Shown piece by piece: positions 13,645 to 26,900 of a stretch of 64,000 bases of DNA (positions within the stretch are counted from its first letter, which is position 1; each line of letters begins with the position of its first letter). Below the pieces are notes generated by a model that saw only the letters and a program-made list of their open reading frames with translations, made no database searches and had not been told where the DNA came from. Source of the DNA: Argopecten irradians (Eukaryota; Mollusca; Bivalvia; Pectinida; Pectinidae); the NCBI RefSeq assembly GCF_041381155.1, contig NC_091142.1:26611963-26675962 (forward strand), given 5' to 3'. Position numbers and translations under genes: made by a program.

Positions 13645-13768
13645 AGAAACATATATTATGTCAACTTCGCTAGCCAAGGGTATTAGTCCGATTCTCTTTG
13701 TAATTGAAAGAGAATCGGACTAATACCCTTGGCTAGCGAAGTTGATATTATGTATGTTTCTGAAAATA
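13645..13768. repeat. Near-perfect palindrome with perfect 39-bp arms
   Basis: Positions 13661-13699 and 13707-13745 are exact inverted complements (left arm starts TCAACTTCGCTAGCCAAGGG, right arm ends GGCTAGCGAAGTTGA), separated by the 7-bp loop GTAATTG. Outside the perfect stem the symmetry continues imperfectly through CAGAAACATA and TATGTTTCTG to about 13645 and 13768. No coding sequence is present. It is likely a foldback element or a recent head-to-head duplication of a transposon end. Confidence 0.85.
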
Positions 13769-15059
13769 TCAACCAAGGATAAACTATGGCCCCTAGGTGC
13801 GTTTTGTTTTCTGTTTTACGTGGCGTGTTGGTAGATTTCAGTTAGATAGATAAATAAATAAATAAACAATTTCAGGAACAGTACAACAACAGTCATGTAC
13901 AATCAGTGGAGTAATGGTCTTAAAGAAACAAAACCCTACATTTGTAACTCTGATCTTCATGTATTACATTGAAATAGCTTTTCATAAGGATTTATAAGTG
14001 CTTATATACGTCCTTGCTTTTCATAACAATACAAATCACCTTTAAAAAGGCGCTAGTTTTCAACGGAAATTACTGTATGAATTCTTATTCGCCTTGTTGG
14101 CTGGTACATGTAGTTTTCAGAAAAGTAAAAATAGCGACACCTAGATGGCCTAATCATCGGCTTCTGACAAGGATTGATAAATTCCATCTACGTCCTTGGT
14201 TACGGACGTTACGTTCTTATGTTAACATTATCTGTCCAGAGGTGTTAGCTTTTGGGTTAGTGACTTTTAGATATATATATAAATTCATAATTAGATACAT
14301 GCATGTATATATCGTATCCTAGATGACCTGTCGGATAATGTTGTGGACGTGAAGTGTCTGACCGCTCGATAGGCCTATATCAACACATAAAAATATGACG
14401 TGTGTCAATAACTATCATCATACAATCATCATCAGTAACATCATTATCCGGCATCATAAATCATTCAGCAGCAGCAGCAACAACAACAGCAGCAGCATTA
14501 ATAGCCATTATCAAAAGAAATCATGTACTCATCCACAATGACATCTTAATCTCTTACCATAACTTTATACTTATACTAAGTAACTATACTACTAAAAGTC
14601 TAGTGTCCAAATGACAATGTCACTATGCACGTACTAGATTTTGGCACTAAGCTTTTAAGTTACACAGGAACTACAAAATGCAGATCCAGATCCATGTATA
14701 CAGTTGTTATTTGTAAATATTGTAAATATTGACCCTGTTAACTATTGTGTATATTATGACGCCGGTACCCCTCGATATATTGTCGTTCACGCCAAAGCTG
14801 CATGTATATGAGCTCTGTTGATCAAAACTGAACCTTGGAGACCGCTGTCAATAAACTTCAATACACACCCACGACGGGGAGCATACATTTTAAGATTATT
14901 TTATATATTACTGTTGCCATTACTCACTTTCAAATAATTGTTGCTGTCCTACATATATACTTATCTCCCTATTTGTTACCAGTGAGCGTTGTTTTTAAAA
15001 AAATAAAATGACCGATAAACCTTTCCGATCATTTATTAAAAACCTAAATAACGAACACT
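13769..15059. other. 5' flank of UGCG, nothing else recognised
   Basis: No convincing gene. A short CAG/CAA-type microsatellite lies at about 14466-14497. A 102-codon open frame at 14014-14322 has no recognisable domain and is rejected. Confidence 0.4.
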
Positions 15060-15142
15060 CACATAATTGCGCATGTACCTGTGACGTCACAAAATACTTG
15101 TTCCTGTTCGATTCGCAGTCGAGGCAAAACTTCAACGAGGGC
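15060..15142 (+). promoter_or_regulatory. Candidate UGCG promoter with CRE and NRF1-like half site
   Basis: About 60-70 bp upstream of the UGCG start codon lies the perfect palindrome TGACGTCA (15082-15089), the ATF/CREB consensus. Just upstream is ATTGCGCATGTACC, which resembles an NRF1 site (TGCGCATGC). Both are common in TATA-less housekeeping promoters, and no TATA box was seen here. The transcription start site itself cannot be placed from sequence alone. Confidence 0.4.
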
Positions 15143-15154
15143 ATGATGTTATGA
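15143..15154 (+). other. Three-codon upstream ORF overlapping the UGCG start codon
   Basis: ATGATGTTATGA encodes Met-Met-Leu-stop. Its TGA (15152-15154) overlaps the ATG chosen for UGCG (15151-15153) in the ATGA configuration. If translated it would need reinitiation or leaky scanning to reach the main start, so it could dampen translation. The effect is inferred from geometry only. Confidence 0.4.
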
Positions 15155-18100
15155 TGTCTATAGCAGAAACTATTTTATTTTTCGTCGCTATTGCAGTAGT
15201 TTTAGGATGGTTGTTCGTTCTTTTAATGCATACAGTAGCTCTATTTTATGGGTGAGTATAGTTCTGTTGTATTCTTGAATTATTTTCAGTCGTCAAGCAG
15301 TCGACAACCAAAAGCTGACCGGGAAGTCATTGAATGGCAAATGTCAACGGTCGTTATGGATGTAAAATATTGAACGATTGGTGATTTGAATCAAAAATTG
15401 GAAATTTACAACCTCTCTACAGTATAGAAAGATTATCAGATGCGTACTATTTCTTTATATCGTACATAGACCACGTATTGTAAACAGTGGAATGTTATGG
15501 GCGGGGACACCGGTACAAGACGAAGCCCATTTTCTCTTGTTAATACTCTTAGTTACTGATTGTTCGCGCGTGTATGCATGCAGGTATTATTTGGCTATTT
15601 TTAAAATACATGATCACAAGAGTAACAGATTGTCAAGAGATGTGGAAAAATCGAATAAAACTACATTGCTCAATCTGAAAACAAGCCATTAAACATCGTT
15701 TCCACACCTGGGAATCGACCTACAAATCTACAACCATCTTGCATGCTCCACTGCACATTTACTATGCAGAGATGTAGCCCTTCACGCCTTGGTGGCTTTG
15801 GAGGGCATCTTATTTGTATACACGTTATATTCGGAGTCCTGAATGAATCTAATCGTATTCCTGAATTAACCATGCGTCTGTTCAGAAATGTAAGATTTTA
15901 TGCTTACACTAATTAGTGACAGTGTATTATCAAAATCTGTACCAGTAACTCCCAACTTAAGATAATGAAGATGACGTATTAAAATTATACTATTGGTTTA
16001 TTTTACGTTGTAACATTTTATGAATCTCCATTATGAAAGTGTTCATGATATGCTCCAAGTTCAAGTTCAAGTTTAAGCTTGGTGTCAGTATCTACTCTTA
16101 CTATATACATGTAAGCGCATTATGTATGTATGATGACTGAATGGCAAATTAAATTCAAATTATTGAACTAAACTTGAAATTTATCATCTTGATATAGCTG
16201 TTATGCAAATTACATATTGGAGAGGTTCTATATAGTAATTACTCATATATCGGACTGAGAGAGCATTTTAAATTTGTAGGTTCGGTTATCACAGACGTTT
16301 TTATCTGCTGCAGATATGTCACCTGTTGTGAACCTATGATAACCAAGATCTATATATTTAAATTTTGTACAGGTGTATTTAAACTCACAATATCAGTTAT
16401 CAGATTGTGTGTAATTTATAGGTGTAGTGTGTCTCTAGATCTGTTTACATTTGTCAATCAATTTCATTAATTATAAATCATAGTTAATTACATTTTCAAT
16501 GTGTTTAAAAAGAACTGGCCTTAAAGCTGACAATGCAAGTTAAAAAGCATGCATTGGAAATTTAAAAAAAAAATAATGATTTTTTTTTTTTTTTTTTTTT
16601 GGAAAATTGTTTCTGAGACATTCCCCAGTTAAGGCAGTGTCGTATCCAAGGAAGTGGCAGCCATTTTTATTTTTGCTCTGCTTAGTTACCTTCACTGGCC
16701 AACCCCCTATATAAAGCACGGAACTAGACACACGTGCGTCATTTCAAGCATAACTTGTCTCGTATAGACATGCCCCGATATTTCAAATAACAATGTCAAA
16801 CTGAAAATAAACACTTCACTCACCTGACAAGGTTTCATTGAAATAATACATGAATGTATTGTCAGCTAAATCCCAAATAATATCCAAAACGAGCTAATGA
16901 AACACTTCAATATGCACTAGGTTTTACACGTACACCGACACGTGTGTGTCCTTGGTACAGTAGTTGTCGCTTGTTCGGGACAGGTAGTCACGTGCACATG
17001 GCCAGTCGAGTACATCGGTTACGATAATATACGTGGAGATATGTGGACGGTTAATCATTTGGATTTCTATTCATTGGTGTGGAAATTTTATTTTGACAAA
17101 CATGTAAATGAGAGCTTAGAGGTTGTGATGTATTTTGTTGCCAAACAAGCCCCACATACCTGTATAGGTAAGTGTTTTGTTTACGTAATGGTAGGTGATA
17201 CACACTGGACAACTGCCAGGTGTGTATGTACGTGTATAGACTGAGCGCACGTGTGTCGATTCACGCGCTTTATATAGGGGTCGGTGAGAGCACCGGATAC
17301 ACACAGAGCGAAAAATAAAAATGGCTGACCTCGAATGGGGGTTGTTTCATAAACGATTCTTGAAATACAAGTTACTTAATTTTTTTAACCTCAATTTAAA
17401 ACTTTTTAACTTGCATTGTCAGCTTTAACAATTGAATATAAAATTTGAAATAAAAGTGTCCATATACATGTAGAATTCATCTTTATAGCATGATTTCATA
17501 TGTGATTATATATAATCAAATTAATTTCTTCTCAAAATTTGCTAAATGAAATCTAATTACACATGAGTACAGTAACTATAAATGTCAGTTTTTCAAAATT
17601 CAGTCAGGTACATCTACGTATATTTAATGCTACAGCAGGGATTACCTTTTTACATCAGCACCATTAATTACTTTTATTTCACTTGGAGATACTGGTAAAT
17701 AATGAAACTCATCACCACTTTCATCATGTAGCTACAGATCAAATTAACAAAAAATATATGGATTGATCATTGGTAGTACTTATAGATAATATAATCAAGT
17801 TAATTGGTACACTGAATTATAATTCAAAATAATGTTTGATTTTCAAAAGATTTTAAAAATGCATTCGATTGAAAATGCATTGACTCTTAGTCTTACTTAC
17901 ACAATGTATATAAGGATGAATATTTGTTTGAAATTCATTAAATTTGGTAATGGGTTCTGATCCATGTACATGTAGGGTATGTACATATCATTGATGGTAT
18001 GCAGTGTTAAAGCTAAGGAAGTGTTTCCTGTTTGTGACTTTAATGGTATTTGTCACATGAGGTTGAGTAGTTACATGAACAATAAAAACTTTTTCCCCGT

Positions 18101-21100
18101 CTATTGTCTGCATACAAACTGGAGAAGTTTCAGGTTGTTTTCCTTTAGGTATCGTTTTGTAGATAACATATTCGTTTCGTTAGAGCTAGGTTCATTTTAC
18201 AGGGTTTTGTGAAAATGAATCAAAATGTCGTGACTATAGAGTGACTAGAGCGGGTGTTAGCTTTGTATTTTAAACATACTTCCTATTAGCAGTTCATATC
18301 TATTACACCCATAAGATACCTAATACTCTAGGGTTAAATTTTACATCTGAATTCACTATTGTGAAGGGATGGTAAGAGTAGGTTTTTATCACCACTGAAT
18401 TTTGAAAAAGATGTTTACATAAAGCAAAGGAAGACATGGTGTTGAGTTGCAATTTATTGTTAGGCTCATCAAAAGGTCTATAGCTAGCTTACATTGACAA
18501 TTGTATTATTTAAAAGTTAAAACAATCCTGTGGAAATCAAAGCAACTGTACATACTCAAACTATATATGATAATAGAAGTTCTGGTCTCAAGGAGGTTAA
18601 TTAAACAATATATAATTTAAATGTTATCTTTGAACTTTAAATTTTGCTATTCCATGTTGGTGTGGTTTGAACATGCAATTATAGAGGAGAGATATTTCCA
18701 AGTTTTTGGTTCCACACATGACAATTCTCCGATCATTTATTAAAAGGAAAAATTATCTTAAGAGAGCATCATATGCATTCATATAATGAAAGTCAATATG
18801 GTGCAGTTTTATAATGTTCTATTCAGGAATATGAATACTGTCGGGTTTAATGATTCACCATGAGTCATACAGGACATCATGTGCTATACAGGTGCCTACA
18901 CTTTACATATGACAGTCCTGTTGTTTATCAGTTAAGGTTATAACTGTCACGCTCTCAGACACAACTTGTAGATTATTTCTTTTCAAAATTAGTCAATGTT
19001 TTCATATTCATATCAGTAGAATAGATCTAGATATTGAAATGAAGGCAAAATATCAAATATTACTGGTAATGAAATTTTCCCCTTGATTGGTAAGTGATGT
19101 CCAGCCTTGAGCTCTTATGCCCCATTTGCCATTGTTACATACATTTTGAATGATTATTAATGTATTATGGTATTGTTCAATTTTAACAAGTTGAAATATT
19201 TTACACAATGAAAAAATGAAACATTGCGTTAGAGGAGTTCAACGAGGGATTTTTTTTTTTTAAATATAGACTTTAAAAAATATGCTTAATATTTGTATAA
19301 GTTGGGGTACCTTACGTTTAGTTTTTACCCAGCAATAACATTGTTATCTGGTAGTTGTACAACAGACAGCCAGTTTCATGTAATCTAGAATTTAAGGTCA
19401 CTTAAGTTGAACTAACTATGTGTCGTTGCCCAGACATATTATTCACGTAGGCATTTTGTTTACATTGTTGTGCGGTGATGGTGACCCAATTGTTCTACAG
19501 ACGTATGATAACGGACATGTATACATTGTATGTAATAAATGTATGATATCATGGCCAAATCGGGTTAACTGTATAAAATTAATGCTTTTAATTAAAATAT
19601 TTTTAAGAATCTTTGAAAAAATTGATAAGTTATAGGTGTACATGCAGACTGATGATGAGAGTATGTGGCAATTAATTATTATTAATTTGAACAAACATGA
19701 AATGTAACACTACATGTAAATGTCATGGTGACATCTAGGTCATGGTGTAGGATTTTTACTGTCAGGATACAAAAAACAGTTAACATTAATTTTGTAAAGA
19801 TATTGATAGATTGAAAGTCAAAATTTTAAACCGTATCTTCTTTATCTTCCTGGTTGATCAAATTTGGAAAATTGTAAACTATAGATTTGAATTCTCCGTC
19901 TTTACTCAACCACTCCCCCTATTCATTGCAGACTAAAAAAGAATGTTCATTATAATACCGGTAGGTGTCCGACTTCTATGATTATTGGAGTGTGACAATG
20001 TGTACTGTGTTACTATACACTCATTCATACAAAACGTGGCCGATTTATGAATCGTGTCAATAAGGTCTAGGTCACACACTACATGGTACCGTTTATGTTA
20101 ATTCTTGTACATACAGGTCTGTTTTAAGTCCATGCATTTACTTTTTTTTCCACATGCATCTTATTATCAATATGACACTACAGTTTATCATTGTTCTGTA
20201 AATTTTAGGCGATTTATTTTGTGCCATTATTTATGGAATTAATGTACCGGTAAGTTAGGTGGCCGCTCTGCACTTGGCTAGTACAAGAAATGTGTATTGG
20301 ATTAAATTGGTAGTCCCTGCCAACTGAAAACAGAATGGCTGTCCTGAATTTTCTTATACACCTAACATTCCCTAGTCTACAGCTTACCATAAATTGTGTA
20401 TAATACCATTATATCAAATCGGTGAATGGTTACTGATAATCAGAATTATCTTTGTATGTGGAGATCATGAATTGTTGTACTTGTATGTACATAAATTAGG
20501 GATGTCTCAATCTACATACAGATAGACAAAGTTATAGAAGAATAGATTCTTCTGGTTGAGTTGTAAGACAAGAAAAGTTAAATTTTTTTTACCAAGCTAT
20601 ATTATGCTTATATTGAATCTTTACAAAAACATGTAAATACATGTATTTTCGCACTACCTAACATATTGTCCAAAATTCTGTAACATTTAAATTATACAAA
20701 TTGAGCACCATAATTATACATTATAGAAGAAGTTGATTATATGAATGATGAGTTGTAAAACTGTTTATTTTTGTGTGTTGTAGACGATATCTTATGCACC
20801 GCCCAGTGCCTCAGCCAGACCCCGAGAACCTCCATGGGGTATCCATCCTAAAACCTCTAACCGGGGTTGATCCCAACCTCTACAAAAATTTAGAAACTTT
20901 CTTCAGCCAACAATATCCTGCAGTAAGTGTTGTTAATATGTGAATCTAGATGATACCATAACCATGCCTGGAAGTTCATATACAGTTATTACTGTAACTA
21001 TTTATTATTTTGTTATATAATAAGTACATGTAAATGGTTTTATGAAGAAAAACAACTAGACACCTGCAGTCGCCATATTGTCAGCTTGTTTTTACCTCAA

Positions 21101-23991
21101 AATTAAAAACTTAACCAATTATAATTTACGCTGCCATTTAATTAAATTATATTAAATTCAGAAGTGTTCAAATCAGAATATTGATAAATATCAGAGATGT
21201 CTTGTAAATTTTGTGTTGTGTTTTTTTCGCTTTCAGTATGAACTTCTTTTTTCTGTCCAAGATGAAAATGATCCTGCTATTATGGTGGTTCAAAGTCTAA
21301 TTCAAAAATACCCAAAAGTAGATGCTAAATTATTTATAGGTGAGTATAGTAGTCTGGTTGTTCAAGCAACACATTAACACTTAATGTAACAGTTTTGGAG
21401 TATAAAATGACAGAACGACAAATCATATTGTCTATGTCTGTTGCATACATGATGTGAATCCTTGGATAGTGAAACTTGTTTATATACACATGTGTGCAAG
21501 TGAAATGTCACTCATTTACCCCTGAAAAATCATAATGAACTGTTCCCGTCTTTGGATTAGAAGAGTTCAAATGTGTCCTCAGGGGTGAATGAGTTAATAC
21601 AGGAATTGGACAATAAATTATGTTTGTTTGGTTGTAAATATTCTTAATTGAAATTTTTGATGCAAGCAAATACATTTTCTTTTTTATTGTTATTGTTTGT
21701 GCAGGTTTAAGATATGTTGGACCTAACGGTAAAATAAACAACATGGTGAGAGGATATGAAGCTGCCAAGTATGACTGGATAGTCATCTCCGACAGTGGTA
21801 TCTGTAGTAAGTACTCATCACTGCTTAGGGACGACATCAATGAAAATATACTGTCGTCGTGTACAGGGCCCAGTTTTATGAACATTCCTTAAATTTATTA
21901 AGGAAGCCTCTTGAGCTTAAGATTTTTACTTAACTTTTGTTTCGGAAGGAATGTTCATGATACTGGGCTCAGGGCTTTCTGAAATGTTGGGGATCTACAA
22001 AGACAAATTAATTAGTTAAAGAATATTTAAAAGAATAATTGCAATCAAGATTTGTTTTTAGTTTTTACAGGATAATGTCTGTTATATTTAGATAAAATGT
22101 TTACTAATTTGAATTTGCTCTATAGTAGATTACTGTTATATTTTGTTTCCAATGTTCCAAGTTGTCAGTATGTACTGTGTGCTGTTTGAAACACTATATA
22201 TATATCAGGAACACATGTGCAGTATGCTAAAGCTTTTTGTTTTGATTTGTTTAGTGCGACCTGACACCTTGATGAACATGGTCAGCTTCATGAAGCCCGA
22301 TGTTGGACTTGTTCTACAAATGCCTTATACAGCACACAGAAAATATGGGTTCGCTTCAGTTTATGAACAAGTGAGTTTTTATTTCTACTGAAACAAGTGC
22401 AAGCTAATTTTCATAATCTTCATCAATTCTTATCATGGCTTATTTGACAGAATCTAAGTTAACGTCATATTGAAAGAAAATATATTATCTTTTATTTATT
22501 TTCAGGTATATTTCGGTACATTTCAAGCCAGAAATAGTCTGTCAGCAAATTCTGTTGGGATAAACTGTTCCACCGGGATGAGCTGCATGTTTCGTAAAGA
22601 ACTCCTAGAAAACGTAGGAGGTCTTCAAGTATTTTCCAAATACTTGGCAGAGGATTATTTCATTTGTAAAGAAATTGTCAAACAGTAAGTAAAAGGTCTA
22701 TAATAAGTAGTAATGTATAGTTTAATCATTATTGTTTAGTTGTGTTTTTGAAATATTATGCACCGGTAATAACCAAATCTGTTAAATCATTTGTCATTTT
22801 GAAGTGAAAGAATGTTGAACCTTCTATGATATGGTAATGAATTTCTGTTTTCATTAATATACAAGTTGTACTATACATGTAACTGTAATGCCTATTGATT
22901 ATGAATAAGCTCTATTTCCATGAACTTCTACAGTTTACTAATTTATGTTATGTTATGTATTATTAATTACAGAAATTATAAGACAGTGCTTTGCAGTTTG
23001 CCAGCAATTCAAAACTCGGGCAACTGTTCTGTAGAACACTTTCACAAGCGCTTAATTAGGTAAGGTTTTCCTGTCATGGCAAAAAGGATTTCTTGTCATT
23101 CATTAGTAATTTTGATTGACTAATAAAAACAAGTATGAAATCATTTTGATACTAATTGATGCATTAAAAAAAAGGAAATTAAAGAGATTAAAAATTTTTG
23201 TAATTGTTATTTTTGCATCAGAGTATAAATGCTTAGTTATTTTTTGTCTCTTTCATATAAGATCTATATAACCTTTATGTGAAAATACATAATGTTACAT
23301 ACATAATTTCTGATATTTTGTATCCATGAACCAATTTGATGATTGCTTATTGATTTACAGGTGGTCACAGCTACGAGGAGCCATGTTGCCGCACCTTATG
23401 TTTCTAGAGCCACTGTCAGAGTGTATGTTGATGGGTGTTTGTATATCATGGGCGATGGACTTCCTGTTCAACGTCAGTCCCATGGGCGTCTTCCTGCTAC
23501 ACATCCTCATGTGGTTCCTGAGCGATTACTGTCTCCTCCGAATCGTCGAGGTATGTCATGTCTTCTTTTACATAACATTTTACTATTAGTGCGATATAAT
23601 ACTGTTTTAATTGTGAAGATATCAAGAGTTGGTCTTCAGCTTTTTACTTCACCATTCTCAGGTAATAAAATGTTTTATTATGATGATAGATTTTCTGTTA
23701 ATTTAATAGCATAAAAATAACCAATATTTCCTACAATAAAGATAAATAATTCTAAAACCTGTATTTAAAATATGAATGTTATCATTTTATAATTGTCTGT
23801 ATATTCATATTTTTCTTTTCTTTTTGTAGAATGGACCGTTGCCTTTTTCCAAATTTGAGTTTTTTGTTGCCTGGATTTCCAGGGAAGCTCTGGCATTTTG
23901 GTTGTCACTTAGAAGCCATAAAAACGGTGTTATTCAGTGGAGACATAAACGTTACAAAGTGCACTGGGGAGGGTCTGTTTCAGAGATTTAA
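15151..23991 (+). CDS. UGCG: Ceramide glucosyltransferase (glucosylceramide synthase), nine exons, complete
   Basis: Transfers glucose from UDP-glucose to ceramide at the cytosolic face of the Golgi, the first step of glucosphingolipid synthesis (family knowledge, GT21). Coding exons: 15151-15251, 20784-20922, 21237-21339, 21705-21806, 22255-22370, 22506-22684, 22973-23059, 23361-23550 and 23830-23991. All have GT-AG introns and matching phases, giving 392 residues against 394 in human. An N-terminal membrane segment (about residues 8-33, ending [10 protein letters not shown]) is followed by the GT domain with [12 protein letters not shown] (55-66). The catalytic residues are Asp92 (QDENDP), Asp144 (ISDSG), Asp237 (AEDYF) and the RLIRW motif (273-277). 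C-terminal hydrophobic segments lie at about 287-312, 317-338 and 347-365. The residue aligning with human His193, implicated in PDMP-type inhibitor binding, is Gln194. The 15151 start is chosen because its frame gives the family N terminus; another ATG follows directly. Confidence 0.95.
16521..17428. mobile_element. 0.9 kb element with long terminal inverted repeats, inside UGCG intron 1
   Basis: The outer 27 bp (TTAAAGCTGACAATGCAAGT... and its inverse ending at 17428) match perfectly. Symmetry resumes inward: AGCCATTTTTATTTTT, then CCCTATATAAAGC, then GACACACGTGCG on the left (about 16659-16740) recur inverted on the right (about 17240-17325). The arms are therefore about 200 bp or more. 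Both ends carry TTAA, compatible with a TTAA target duplication as in piggyBac or Kolobok elements, but this is ambiguous because TTAA is palindromic. No transposase is visible. A 100-codon frame (16942-17244) has no recognisable motif. Confidence 0.65.
21866..21970. repeat. 105-bp MITE, GGGCCCAGTTTCAT family, in UGCG intron 4
   Basis: The left arm GGGCCCAGTTTTATGAACAT plus TCCTT pairs with the right arm AAGGAATGTTCATGATACTG plus GGCTC, arms about 25 bp. The same terminal words occur at both ends of the larger element at 28710-29494, so these form one family. Confidence 0.7.
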
Positions 23992-26900
23992 ACTCATCTT
24001 CTCATTCACCATCATCGTCATCATTTCATCGCATCATTGAGGCCAGTCTTCGCCATTTGTGGAGTTTATCAGGACCAACACTTCTAACTGTTTCGGAGAT
24101 AGTGTTAATCAGCAATTCAAATCTTTCTGTATGAAGTGCAAACTACCGGAGGGAATTGCCATAGAATGTTTTCAGAATGCAGATTCATGGGAAATGTGTT
24201 TGGCTTATGGAATTAAACCTTTATATGTTTGATACATGTGAAAGGAACACTTAAAACACCCAACAGCTTGACTTGTGGAGAAATATTTTAAAAGGCAAAG
24301 ATGTAAAAAGAAAATCTGGAAGAAACATAATCTTATCATCAAACAATACCAGAACTGGTTATCTGTTCCTGTGAACAAGAATTGATTTTTATTCGTCGTT
24401 GTGAGAGTTACATCACAAAAAAGAAAATGACATGATTTACCATCACATAAACCAATACTATTCATCGGGGCAGATAACTCTTCATAATGAAGAAATGGAT
24501 TGTTTGTATGTTGTCATACGGAATCTGTTTTAACACTATCTCTATATGTTGGGTAAAATCATGGTAGCTCCAAAACAATCTCTTTGAATTTGAAGATAAT
24601 ATTGTTAGTTGATATTGCACATTATTATTGTGCCATATGCTGCATGTATTGTTGAATTTGCATGTATTTAGTTCTTTTCACTTTTTCTCACACATTATGT
24701 TTCTCGATAAGATTTTTAGGACCAATTACTTCCTTGATGTGATTTTTTTTATGTAACAAATGCAGGAAACACAATTTTGTAGTAAAATATTTTTGATCGA
24801 AGAACCAAAATAGCAAAATACCAATAAAATATAAGTTGAAAAATCATGAAACTAATTTAAATTTTATGAGTAATCAAAGTGAAAGGGGAAAAAATCATTA
24901 TGAGCAAATCATGTAGGAAATCAATGCAAATTGTAGAAATATAGAAACTGCAGGAGTAAGGGAGGTAACTCAAGTAACAGTGCTATGTTAGCTATAGATG
25001 GTATCAAGTTTGTTGTGTACGTTAAGTTATCTAATTATCTGCCTGTCTGATTCTGTTGGTGAGGGACCAGCAGAGATATGACGACAGTGCGTTGATCAAA
25101 GATCAATGCAATACCTTAGGACAAGACTTATAGCAAATGATGAACATTCCATGCTATATCAGGGTTCTCGTTAAAAGCCGATTGCCGGCAAAAACAGCTG
25201 TATATTTCTTTGTTTACGACCGGCTATTTTTATCAGAAATAAGTATTGGCCACCACTGGGGCTTATGGCCCCCAACCACCTATAATTAATTTTCAACCAT
25301 CTATTAAAAAAACTTAGTTAGTTCCCTGTATATATATATTAAAATATAAGACCAAATTTTGGAATTTTTTTTTTTTTTAATATAGTTAATGAGTTGAAGA
25401 GAGAAAAAAAGAGTTCAGTTTAAGTCAAATTGACTCAAAAGATGATAGTGGTCATTTTGTCATTAAGTATATATATATATAAATCAATTTGTTAAAAATT
25501 GTTTGGTGAAAAAAGTAAGTATCTATAGCTACCTGTGTTCCATATAAAGCATGGCTGTATCACCATTTGCTGGTTTTGTCCGACCTTTGCCCTCAGATAT
25601 GTATGTACTTTTTGTCTGTATTTGTCTGTGTTGTTTTTGTGTCCAATCCTCTACCAACTTTAGTCTGTAAGTAATGATTATCTGAACAGGAGACATTTCA
25701 ACACTAACTTCAAGGGCACTCGGTTATTTTTGCGTGGCACATATAGGTATGATATTATTATTCATTTTAGAAATTTTGTCACAAGTACTGTATCTAATGA
25801 TGGATTGTGATTTATTGGTGTTAATACAATATCTGCCTAATTTTTATGTGATTTACATCACTAAGAAAATTTTAGTTTAATCAAATTTCTTAAAATGGTT
25901 AATTTTGATTTGATACAAACAATTTTACGTCCTTTTTTTACATTAATACCAAATTATAAATCTGAAATAAGTCCTTTAATTTTTCCATCGGAATGTAATT
26001 TTAAGTATAATTATATCAGAATATAATCTACCTTGTTTACACGTACAAATTAATCCTGGAAATTTGAAACTGAATATCTTAAACAGCAGTGCAACATTAT
26101 ATTTGAGTTGTAATCTTGATAGAGCCCCCCCCCCCCCACCCCAGAAATCTTCAAAATCAAGAATGTAGAAAAATTGCCATGTACAATTATACCAAAATTA
26201 ATAAACAAGAACGTTGTATGGGCTTATGAAATAATGGAAAGTCTCTAATATATCATTAGTTTTGTGCTAAAGTGATCATGTTTATATTGACTGAAAAAAC
26301 TGTAAACTTGTCAAATTTACCATCTGTCTTAAAATGTGTGATGTAAATGAACTGTGTATAATTATTTTTTTACATTTAGTTATTGATAATGTGTGAAGGG
26401 GTAACATATCTATTTGCTAGAGACTATAGCTAGCTAAAATGTAACTTGACAGATACTGCTATGATGTATTTTCCACTGTTAATTCTGGTAATTCATGTCT
26501 TTTGGTGGTTAAGGTTGATTTTTGAATTAAAGAGGCCTATAGATATATTACCAAAAGTGTAATATAGTGAATAGCAATGTGATATGATGTAATACAGTTT
26601 TAAACTTGTCATCTGATTAGTTCCAACCAAATCACTGCAAATACAGCAATAATGGACATAAATATCAGACACATAATCATCACATTGAAAAATCTAAATG
26701 GAAATTTAATTCAGAATGAAAAAAATCTTGGAAGATTTATACTTTGCCAATCAAACATGAATGACAGAAAAAAATACTGCCATTGTGGAAAAGACGGAGA
26801 AGTATCGCTACCTTTAATCTATAATATGTATGTTGTCATGGGAAGTATATATAAATTCCCATTAAATAGCTATGTCCCCAAGGCTTATGACTGTCCAAGT

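Noticed and set aside
14014..14322. 102-codon plus-strand frame upstream of UGCG
   Set aside because: No recognisable domain, A+T-biased ending, and not linkable in phase to the UGCG start exon.
16942..17304. 100-codon plus-strand and 62-codon minus-strand frames inside the intronic element
   Set aside because: No transposase or other motif; the frames lie partly in terminal inverted repeats, giving both-strand openness.
21508..21885. 125-codon minus-strand open frame
   Set aside because: Antisense to UGCG exon 4 and its flanks. No motif, and the plus-strand exon explains the sequence.
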